A stretch of DNA of 64,000 nt from Nannochloropsis oceanica (Eukaryota; Sar; Eustigmatophyceae; Eustigmatales; Monodopsidaceae): NCBI GenBank assembly GCA_004519485.1, contig CP038121.1, forward strand, positions 577,034 through 641,033, given 5' to 3'. Made by a program: the position numbers and the translations under genes. Positions 43,163 to 52,737 of the stretch are shown here, in pieces; positions within the stretch are counted from its first letter, which is position 1, and the number at the start of each line of letters is the position of its first letter. Under the pieces are notes generated by a model. It was not told where the DNA came from and did not search any database. It was given only the letters and a program-made list of their open reading frames with translations.

Positions 43163-43390
43163 AGGAGAGGGCAGATTGTGTGACTGTTGGTGCTGGTGAA
43201 GGCTTCTTCAAATTGCGGTGGTGGTGCTGCTGCAGTGGCTGATGAGGAGGCCTCACAAAGTTCATGTCGCCGGCCTCGGTTAGTGGAGGAGATTTCAGAG
43301 CAGATGGAATCTTGGTGGTGATCATGATGCTCCATGGCAGACTTGTTTACTCCACGTGCTGAAGTGAATGTGTGGATCATGTACAGTGTG
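43163..43390 (-). pseudogene. Copy of the ankyrin gene's first exon
   Basis: On the minus strand this reads SAMEHHDHHQDS followed by a Ser/Gln/Pro-rich stretch. It aligns with the first exon of the ankyrin gene (52447-52737), which reads STMERHDHHHHS at the same place. On the + strand both share ctgttggtgct, gctgctgc, gtgatgat-like text and atgctccatgg(c/t)aga. No ankyrin repeats follow here, so it is a fragment. It sits directly beside Fanzor-like copy A. Confidence 0.5.
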
Positions 43391-43445
43391 CGTTTCTCGC
43401 TGACATTTATGAGGCTTCACAAGATACTGATAGATTGACCTGTTG

Positions 43446-43658
43446 ATTGATAGGCTTTTGATGCATCTTTATGAAACATAGGACTTCCTTCCCTTCCTTC
43501 CTCTCTTGATTACCCCTCTTTTCCCGTCGATGGTTTATTGAGAAACGCCACAAACGGGTAACATTCGACCATGAGACCTAATTTATTATTCATTTTTACC
43601 TCATTTGTATATGTCTTTCATGATCACATAAATACGCATATTGGTGGCAGGTAAGGGG
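43446..43658 (+). repeat. Dispersed repeat, first part of copy A
   Basis: 213 bp closely matching 48641-48852 in the same orientation (ttgataggcttttgatgcat, acttccttcccttccttcct-like, attcgaccatgagacct). It runs straight into the zinc-ribbon tail of copy A, so it probably is the upstream part of the same element. Confidence 0.85.
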
Positions 43659-44032
43659 ACTGTACTGGTGTGACACCTGTGAACAATTCGTGTCCCGGGA
43701 CGGCAATGGGGCACGTAACATCCTGCGGATATACAGAAGTATGGTCCGTGGAGAAGCTCGTCGCCATGATATTCGGTTTGGCCAACCGCGGCAGGATATG
43801 CGGACACTGTTTGTGTAGCCTCCCCGCAGACCTCCTCTTTTATCCCCCTCACCCTTCTCCTCCTGGCCCTGTTTGGGCCGTCCGGGGACTTTGCTTGATG
43901 AAAATCCTGTCAAAGTCGCAGTAGAAAAATCGGACGAGAATAAGGGATGAATAGGCAACAATTTAATGTTGGAAGGCTCCCCCTTGTATGCAAGTCCTAG
44001 AAGACGTCAGGTTGCATGCAATAGTTCTATAA
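43624..44032 (+). mobile_element. Fanzor/TnpB-like element remnant, copy A
   Basis: The frame 43624-43818 reads LYWCDTCEQFVSRDGNGARN, then ILRIYRSMVRGEARRHDI and a TAG stop. CDTC is the second CxxC of a zinc ribbon, and RDGNGARN is the motif at the catalytic C-terminus of TnpB/OrfB and Fanzor proteins. A TGA lies 5' of the frame, so either an intron joins here (ggtggcag is an acceptor-like site) or the copy is truncated. The 3' flank to 44032 is shared, inverted, with 10795-11160. RuvC-I and II segments were not found. Confidence 0.6.
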
Positions 44033-44741
44033 AAAAGAAGTAAACTGGGTTTGTGGTTACAATAATCATGTAACGAAGTGGACATGCCTTTTCTGGATAG
44101 GATGGCTTCGCTGGCGTTGAAAACATTGAGGACCGGCTGAGGGAGACCGACCGCAGACACGGGGTATTTCCAATGGTCACTCCGAACTCAATTCCCGCTG
44201 TGAATCCTCCCACATCCACCACCCTAAATTCTCAGTGGTTAAGTTTGAAATCGATCAAGTAGACTCACAAAAGAGAATGTTAAAATAGAGAGTCGACAGC
44301 AAAATGCTTCATATCATTCAAGTTGTCGTGATTCCAATTGTTATGTACATGAAGGAAATGATTGGTTAAATAATTAAAAAATAAATAAAAATTGGTTGCG
44401 CTTCTTTTCCGTTTCTGGCGCTCTCACCTTGTCCTTGTTCTTGCTTCCTCTTGACGCGTTGACCGTGACTGAGTGAGCTCACGTCTACGGCTGCCCAGGG
44501 CATAGAAGCACATGGGTATATTCATGTAGCACCTCCTATCCAGTCTTCCTTCATTGGTGAGATAGAGAGGTTGCCGCAAGAGCTGGAGAGTCGGCAGAGC
44601 GCATCATCGGGCTAAGGACTCACTCTCCTCCCCCATCCTTGTATACACATTACAGACACAAACCCAGATACAACGACGCATCCCTCCACGTCCAGGGATT
44701 ATAGAGGAATCAAGCGCTGAGTCAAGCGCGCGGGCGCGGTC

Positions 44742-47700
44742 ATGCTTTCTGCTGCCGCAGCCAATGACGCTCCTCTCCTCCTGGGCCGGGGAGATCTCCA
44801 CCATACTGCTTCCACCGCCTCCTCTTCCTCTTTCCGACCTGACGGCTCGGTAGCCATGGCCCTAGCTAGTGTAGCGACGGCGATCTCGTTGTCCATATCT
44901 CTGTTTTGCATCTACAAGCACTTGACTAATTACAGCGTGCCAAGGTATTCGGGACGCACGGGACGGAGGGAGGGAACGAGGGATGGAGCAAGAATATGCA
45001 TGGGTTGGCGCGGACACGATTCCCTCATCCTCTTGCCCCCTCCCCCCTTTCCAACCCTCAGAATACAGCGCTATATTATTCGCATCCTTTTCGTCTCCCC
45101 TGTCTACGCGCTGGGGTCTCTGTTTTCCTTGCGGTTCCCGGAGGCGAGCGTGGGCCTGGAGACGGTGAGGGAGGGAGGGAAGGAAGGAGGGAGGTAGGGA
45201 GAGAGGGAGAGAGGAAGGGAAGAAGGGAAGGAGAGAAGGTGAGGAGGCGGCGACATCGACGTGTTTGGCATTGATTAGGATACGTGGTCGACTATCAAGG
45301 TGGTATGGCGTTACCAACAAGAAGCGGAAAGATCGATCTCTCCTCTCAGGCATGTCTCCCCCCTCCTTCCCTCCCTTCCACCCTCATCTCCTCCCTCCCT
45401 CTCCTTGCCCAGGTACGCGACATGATGGAGGCCTTTGTCATTTACTCGTTCCTGGCCCTGGTGTTGGAGTATGCGGGGGGTGATGCCACGTGCTTGAACA
45501 GGTGGGTGGGGGGAGGGAGGGAGGGAGGGAGGGAGGGAGTAGAGAAGGAGGGGAGGGAGAACTTTGCCTCTGGATAGCATTCTAAGACGGGTATCCTGTG
45601 TCTCATGCTCGTCTTCTGTCCCCTTCTTCCCTCCCTCCCTCCTTCTCTCCCTCCTTTTCTCGCCCGTAGAATCAAGAATGAGCCCCCCCTGCGGCACCTC
45701 TTCCCTCTCTGTTGCCTCAGCCCCATGCCGCGCGACGGTCGCTTCTTGCGCGTGTGCAAACAAGGTGAGGGAGGGGGGGAGGGAGGGAGGGAGAAAGGGA
45801 GGGAGGGGGGAGGGCGTGATGAGTGCGTGGGTAGGCGAGAACGACGGAATGACGACAAGACTCCTCCTCCCCCTCTCCCTCCCTCCCTCCCTTCCCGCAA
45901 GGCACACTCCAATTTGCCTCCATGAAGCCCTCCATTCACCCCCTTCCCGTCCTCCCTCCCCCCCTCCCGCCTTCCCTTCCCAGGCACGCTCCAGTTCGTC
46001 TTCATTAAGCCCTTCATGGCCGCCGTCTCCCTCATCGTTACTAGCAAGGGGCTCTTCTGGTCCCGGGGGTACCAGGTGAGGGGGGGAGGGAGGGAGGGAG
46101 GGGGGGAGGGAGGGAGGGAGGGAGGGAGGGAGGGAGGGAGCCTCGTGGTCATCTACATCATCGTCTTCTCCCTCCCTCCCCGCAGCCAAGACACCCATCT
46201 CTCCCCCTCCCTCCTTCCCTCCCCCTCCGCCTCCTTCCAGGCCTCCCTCCTACTCATCTACAACGTTTCCTATTCCGTCGCCCTCTATTGCCTCGCGCTC
46301 TTCTACCTCGGTCTCAAAGATATCCTAAAATCCTTCTCTCCCATCGCCAAATTTCTCGCTGTCAAGGCCGGTGAGAAAGCAAGCCCGCCCTTTCTCTTTC
46401 CCTCCCTCAGTCCCTCCCTCCCTCTTTCCTCACTCGTCTCACCCCCACCTCTCTCCCTCCCTCCCTCCTTCCCGCCTTAGTCGTCTTCGCCACCTACTGG
46501 CAATCCCTCCTCCTCCTCCTATGGGCCGGGGAGGCCAACGCTAGCCGTTGGAACAACTTCATTCTCTGCCTTGAGATGGTGCCCTTCTCGGTCTTCTTGG
46601 GTGAGGGAGGGAGGGAGGGAGGGAGGGAGGGAGGGAGGGAGGAGGAGCGAGGACTACACCCACACACACACCTCTCGTCTTTCTTGCCTCCAGGCCTGGC
46701 CTTGTGCCTATATATGTATGTATATGTAACAATAATATAAAAGTCTTATACACCGTAACTTACACTGACCCTGTGTCCAGGCCTGGCCTTCTCCCACAAG
46801 GAGTACCGCCAGTCCCTCCCCGATAATATCGACGTGCTCCACAACATGAAGGAAGTGCTCAGTGTCAGGTAGGTAGGTAGGTAGGTAGGTAGGGAGGGAG
46901 GGAGGGAGGGAGGGAGGGAGGGAGGGAGGGCATGCAGTCTTATGAAATGTCGCTCCTTTGTTTGCATCGTGCGAATCCCACTCCCCCCACTCCCCCCACT
47001 CTCCCTCCCTCCCTCCCTCCCTCCCTCCCACCCTCCCTCCCTCCCACCCTCCCTTACCGTCTAACTCAGGGACGTGGTCGCTGACGCCTACCACAACTTT
47101 ATGCCAACCTATCAGGTGAGCACCCTCCCTCCCTCCCTCCCTCCCTTTCTCCCTCCCTTCCGCCATCCCTTCAGCAGTCTCTCGCTCTCGAGGGCCTCTT
47201 TTCCTTCTTTCCCTCGCTACACTCCTAGTCTCTCTGCTTCCCTCTCTTCCTTTCGCTCTTCCTCCCTCTCTTTCTTACTATGTTTTTTCTCCCTCCTACC
47301 AGCACCACCACTCTCGCTCTTTGCCTTTCTCTCTTGATGTTTCTCGCCCACTCGAAAGGAGCACACTCTACACAGACACTCCTTCCCACTGACACTCTCC
47401 CTTTCCTTTCTCCCTCTCTCTCTCTCTCACTCTTGATGTTTCTCGTTCCCTCGAAAGGAATACACTCTACACAGACCCCAAGGCGCCGGTGGCCGCAGCA
47501 GCGGTACGTCTTCCTCCTTCCTTTCCTCCTCCCCTCCTTCCTCCCTACCTCCCTATACTATCCCCACCCTACCCCTCTACCCTCCCCTATTACGAGAACG
47601 CAGAACTCACACCTTCTTGCCCTCCCTCCCTCCCTCCCTCCCTCCCTCCCTCAGAACGCAAGTACCGTGCGCACACTTTCCTGGCAGGTAATATTGATGC

Positions 47701-48043
47701 CCTCCGTCTCCGGGACCACGACGGGGGGCTGGAGGGAGGGAGGGAGGGAGAAGAGGAGGGCGGGATGGAGGGCGAGGAGGGCGAGGAGGAAGAGGAGGAA
47801 GAGGAGGTTGAGGTGGAAATAGAAGGGTTGAGTGGGGGGAAGGGAGGGAGGGTAGAAATGAAGAAGAGAGGATACTCGGCTGCTCCTTCTTCTTCTCCTT
47901 CTCCTGTACGGAAGGTCACTTTTGTGGGGGGGCACGGAGGGAGAGAAGGAGGGCAAGGGGGAGGAGTGAAGGGAGGAGGGGCGGCGTTGCCGGCGTCGCC
48001 GCTGGAAGGTGGAAGAAGGAAGGAGGGAAAAGTAAACTTCTAG
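44742..48043 (+). CDS. TMEM184/OST-alpha family membrane protein
   Basis: Multi-pass membrane protein of the organic-solute-transporter-alpha/TMEM184 family. Eleven exons: 44742-44944, 45062-45164, 45413-45501, 45670-45764, 45984-46075, 46241-46370, 46481-46600, 46781-46868, 47070-47115, 47458-47503, 47655-48043. All phases agree; 466 residues. Diagnostic text: RIQRYIIRILFVSPVYALGS, ALVLEYAGG, CLSPMPRDG, FVFIKPFMA, YNVSYSVALYCLALFY and AYHNFMPTYQEYTLHR. Seven hydrophobic segments are visible. The C-terminal about 110 residues are Glu- and Gly-rich. Its transported substrate, if any, is unknown. Three introns hold decayed copies of the start of the following exon. Confidence 0.87.
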
Positions 48044-49210
48044 GAAGTCTAGGAGGGAGGGTGTGTATACAGAGAGTAACATAGACGTGATAGAGTAAAT
48101 CCGAGTTTTGGAGGCGACGACAGACAGACCCGACCTCAAGAACGAGAAGAACGAGGAAGGAAGAAAAAAAATGGATGGATAGAAGCAGCCATCCAGAGGG
48201 TCCGCCTGCGCTGTGACCGACCAAGACCATGCTCTTTATTTGCCCCATCAGCGTTGGTGGTAAAAGAGTCTTAGGCCGACCACGTCCGTTTTCATTATTT
48301 AATTATCTTGGATCTGTTCTCCTCCTTGTGATGCCCGACTTCTCTCTTCCTTTCTCCCTCCGAGCGCCGTCACGTGCGGTGGGAAGCAGGGCGTCCGAAC
48401 TCTATCTGTTCTTCTCCCTTCTTCCCTTCTAGAATCTGCTTGGAACATTGCATGTGTTCTCACTCCCTCCGACCTTTGATGATGTATAAATTTCCCTCTT
48501 TTCCTTCTCCTTCTTCTCCTTCTTATCCTGCTTCTTCTCCTCCTCGCATATGCCTGTTTTCGTCGGAGTCTGTCTGTGGATCCCTCATTCATGCATGCGT
48601 GCATCGCGCCGTTGGGACTGCCTCTTTCTATTTGTCATTCATTGATAGGCTTTTGATGCATCTATATGAAACATAGGGCTTCCTTCCCTTCCTTCCTCTT
48701 TTGATTACCCCTCTTTTTCCGTCGACAATTCATTGAGAAACGCCGCAAAGGGATAATATTCGACCATGAGACCTGATTTGTTGTTCATCTTCACCTTCTT
48801 TGTATATGTCTATCATGATTACATAAATTCGCATGTTGGTGGCAGGTAAGGGAAAAAGAGTGTCGTCTGGTCCCCTCCTGGCTTGACTCCATTGATTGGT
48901 TGGTCTGTACCGCGCGGGTGGCAAGCCCAAGATAGCCGACGGTGGCCTCGCTTATCCCACCTGAGCCCGCTTTGCCATCGCCGGGGGTCCTGTCTCCTCT
49001 TCTTGTCATCCGGCATGCCAGTCATTCATTTTCTTTTCTCCATTGCTGTCCTTCTCTGCTTACGCATTTACACCGCACGCACTCACACACATCTAGAGCC
49101 CATGCATCCGCCTTCCCCTCCCTCCCTACATCCGCCAAAAAGATGTACGATTCATTTCCTCCCTCCCTCCCTTCCCCCCTCCCTCCGCCCCTTCCTCCCT
49201 CCCTCCCTTC
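48044..49210. other. Intergenic region with repeat copy B
   Basis: Between convergent genes. 48641-48852 is the repeat described separately. The rest, including 48853-49200, shows no gene. Confidence 0.45.
48641..48852 (+). repeat. Dispersed repeat, copy B
   Basis: 212 bp matching 43446-43658 at high identity without large gaps. The match stops exactly at ggtggcaggtaaggg, just before the zinc-ribbon tail begins in copy A, so this copy lost, or never had, the tail. Confidence 0.85.
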
Positions 49211-51990
49211 TTACTGGGCCCCGGGCAGGGAATAGGAGCTTGAAGCCACGACCTTGCGTCTGTAGTAGGTGTCCTCCACTTCCTCGTCCTGCGGAGGGAG
49301 GAAGGGAGACAGGGAAGGAGGGAGGGAAAAGATGGGGTGAGAATCGCGTTGGCACTTGGTACGACCGAATGGGAGGGTAGGGAGAGGGAGGGAGGGAGGG
49401 AGGGAGGGAGGGAGGGCAAGGCGTACCGTGCAATGAACCTCGTCCTCGGGGAGGTGGCAATGCGTGGTCTTTCCCATCAGGTCCTGGAGGGTGGAGAAAG
49501 CGGGGCTGCTCAGGCGGCTGGTGGCGTGGGCGAAGACCTGGGAGGGAGGGAGGGAGGGAGGGGGAGTTGGTGGAGATACGCTGACAATGAATCTCCCCCT
49601 TCCTCCTCCCTTCCTTCCCTCTCTCCTTCCCTCCCTACTTACCCGCGCCACGACCTCCTTGTCAAGAGCTGTCCCGGATTGCCAGGAGGAAGGGGGGGAG
49701 GAAGGGGGGGAGGAAGGGGGGGAGGAGCACATCGGCAAGCCGTTTAGGCCACGGGTGCGTTTGTTGGAAGGGAGGGAAGGGGAGGAAGGGAGGGAGGAAG
49801 GGAGGGAGGAAGGGAGGGAGCGAGGTGCGAGGCAGTGGAGGCTGGGGGGAGGCAAGGGGGAGGAGGCCCTGCGGTGTGTGAGGAGGACCCGGGGTTCGTG
49901 AGGAAGAAAGTGTACGTCCAATCCCCCTCCCTCCCTCCCTCCCTCCCTCCCTCCCTCCCTACCCGGAAGAGCTCAAGGGGTTGGCTTTCTGGTAGCGACT
50001 GGCCAGCGAGGCAGGGGGGGAGGGCGAGGTACGGGGGGAGGGAGGGGAGGGGAGGCGGGCGTCGAGGTAGACCTGGGAGGGAGGGAGGGAGGGAGGGAGG
50101 GAGGGAGGGAAGGTAAGAGAATTGTCCTGTTTTCTTAAAAATGGAATGGCATGATTGGCGGTGAGCATGACACAGACAGAGAGGCCTTTCTCCCTTCTCT
50201 TTCCCTCCCTCCCTCCCTCCCTCCCTCCCTCCCTCCCTCCCTCCCTCTTTCGTACCCGCCGGGCCTTAGCCAGCAGATACGAGCGCTCGGCCTCCTGTGA
50301 CCGCAGAAGGAGGGAGGGAGGGAACGAAGGAGGAATGTCAGCCGGTGGTATGGACATGCAATAGAGGGAAGGAGGGAGGGAGGGTGGAGGGTGTACCTGG
50401 AGGAGTACGGCGCATCCCTGCGGCTGGCGCCAGCGAGCTATGTCCAGGGGCCTTAGGCAGTCCCAGTCAGAGAGGGAGGGGTCGGCACCCGCCTGAGGGC
50501 GGGGGGGAGGTAGGGGGGGCGGATGGGAAGTGAGGAGGGAGGGAGGAAGGGAGGGAGGGAGGGAGGGAGGGAGGGAGGGCGTACCTCGAGGAGGAGGCGG
50601 ACGGCGGCGGTGCGGCCCCGGTGGGTAGCGTACCTGAGGGAAGGAGGGGGGGGGAGGGGAATGAAAGGATGAAGAGGAGGGAGGGAGGGAGAAAAAGAGG
50701 ATAAGAGGAAGGAATGGAAGAAAAAGAGGGAGGGAGGGAGGGAGGGAGGGAGGGTTCTTCTCACCAGAGGGCGGTGCGGCGACTGTCGTAGGTGGCGGCA
50801 TCGAGGTCGATGGAGGAGGTGGGAGAGGAGGAGGAGGAGGGGCTGCAGGAATCGGGACAGGGAGGGATGAAAGGAGAAAGGTAGGGAGGGAGGAAGGGAG
50901 GGAGGGACGAAAAGGGGAGGCACGTGAGTTAGCGTCCACTGACCTCAGTTCTACATTCCCTCTGTACCTCCGTCCCTCCGTCCCTCCCTCGCTTCCTACC
51001 TGCCGTCTCTCTTGAGGCCCAGCAAGGCGCACAGGACGCCGACATGCCCCTGCAACAGGGAGGGCGGGAGGGAGGGAGGGAGGGAGGGAGGGAGGGAGGG
51101 AGGGAGGGAGGGAGAAAAGGCGGGCCGGTTAGAACGACGAATGAAAGAAGAGAAGGGAGGGAGGGAAGGAGGGAGGGAAGGACTCCCTACCTGAGATGCA
51201 GCCGTGAGGAGAGGAGTTCGTCCTCGAAGATCGGAACGGCTCGGGTCTGCGCGGTGGGAGAGGAGGGTCAAGACCACGTCGACCTGGCCCTGGGGGAGGG
51301 AGGGGGGGAGGGAGGGGGGGAGGGAGGGGTGTGGGCATGATGGTGCCTTTCCCTCCGTCGTTCGAGACGCCCTCCCTCCCTCCCTCCCTCTGCACCCACC
51401 TTGTTGGCTGCCCAATAGAGTGCCGTGCGGTGTTTCTCGCCCACCTGATCGATGCCCGCGCCTCGTCGGAGGAGGTAGAGAACCATCTGCGGGAGGGAGG
51501 GAGGAGGCAAAGAAGAGGTCACAGACCGAGTTTTTTCATTTTACCGTCCCCTGCTGATTGTCAATAGCCCTCATTCCCTTCCCCATTTCCTCCACTCCCT
51601 CCATCCTTTCTTCCCTGATTTTACCCCCCTCTGCGCCGCCTCCCATCAGCGCTGTCGTCCCCTCCTCCCTCCCTCCTTCCCTCTCTTCCTCCCTACCTGC
51701 ACGTGCCCCCTCTGCGCGGCCTCGATCAACGCCGTCGTCCTTCCCTGCATGTCTGCGGCCGTTAAGACTCGGCCCAGTTCCGGGTAGGCTGCCACGAGAC
51801 GCTGCACCTGAGGGAGGGAGGGAGGGAGGGGTAAGACGGGGGGGGGAATGTGAGTGGTCAAAGAGCAGCAGAAGATCCCTCCCTTCGTCCCTCCCTCCCT
51901 CCCTCCCTCCCTCCTTTCTCACCTCAGCCACGTCCCCCGCCACTACTGCTTGCACCAGAAGGATCCCTGTCCGCCTGCTGTCGCTGCCGC

Positions 51991-52023
<33 letters not shown>

Positions 52024-52737
52024 TGTTGCCGCCGTTGCTGTTGGCACCATTGACACACGTCCCAGGGGCGGTGGCGGCCGAGGAGGGAGAGGAAAACGAG
52101 GGTGAAGACCGAAGAAGAGGAGGAGGTGTAGGGGGGGGATAGGGGGAAGAGGGGGAGGAAGCCGTGGCTGGCGGAGGTGGCGAAGTCGGAGATGGCGTGG
52201 GCATGTACAGCTAAAGAGAAAGATGAAAGGGGAGGGAAGAGGGAGGGAGAAAGATGAGTACACGCAACAAGCAGCCTTCATAAAGACCTAAAAATGCAGC
52301 GACTCAGACGCATATGTAATGGACACACCCCAGCCTGCCTGTTTGTCGTGTCTTGCCACTCTCTCCCTCCCTCCCTCCCTCCCTCCCTTCCTTCCTCCCT
52401 TCCCACCTCCGAGCTTCTTAGTCTCCTCCCCCTTCTCTAAGCTCACCTTTCCTTCCCGCGACAGGTACGAGGGCGAGATGTACTGCGATCCTGTTGGTGC
52501 TAATGAAGATTGCTGAAGGCAGCGGTGGCGCTGCTGCTGCGGCTGCTGAGGCCGGTGAGTGTCGCCGGCCCCTGTAGGTGGAGAAGATTCAGGGCCGTAG
52601 GAGTGGTGATGATGGTCGTGACGCTCCATGGTAGACCTGCCACTCCACTTGCCAAAGTGATTTGGTGGCTCACTGTACTGTGGCGAGGAGGGGAGGTGGG
52701 TGGAGTGTTGTGAGCTCATAATATTCACCTGGCACAT
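49211..52737 (-). CDS. Ankyrin-repeat protein
   Basis: Fourteen exons: 52737-52447, 52210-51923, 51807-51697, 51486-51400, 51289-51191, 51049-51000, 50842-50765, 50633-50585, 50492-50397, 50294-50256, 50072-49963, 49868-49643, 49537-49427, 49288-49211. All phases agree; 570 residues. The N-terminal about 190 residues are His/Gln- then Ser/Pro-rich. From about residue 185, at least five ankyrin units follow: GRTTALIEAAQRGHVQ, HRTALYWAANKGQVDVVLTL, GRTPLLTAASQGHVGVLCAL, RRTALWYATHRGRTAAVRLL and DPSLSDWDCLRPLDIARW. Exon borders fall between repeats. The C-terminus (LQDLMGKTTHCHLPEDEVHC, EDTYYRRK) is not recognised. Ankyrin repeats mediate protein binding; the partner is unknown. The first exon has a dispersed partner at 43163-43390. 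Confidence 0.85.

Larger units (their letters stand above)
42262..44741. other. Repeat region between divergent genes
   Basis: About 2.5 kb of relatively AT-rich sequence. 42400-42960 shows nothing recognisable apart from an imperfect inverted repeat at 42496-42531 (gcatcgtcgcagg and its complement region). It also holds an ankyrin-gene exon-like fragment and Fanzor-like copy A (separate entries). 44230-44740 precedes the TMEM184-like gene. Confidence 0.5.

Noticed and set aside
46683-46740. Alternative exon at gcctccaggcctggccttg in the TMEM184-like gene
   Set aside because: It keeps only about 14 bp of the true exon start and then loses the protein resemblance; the acceptor at 46780 gives the family sequence.
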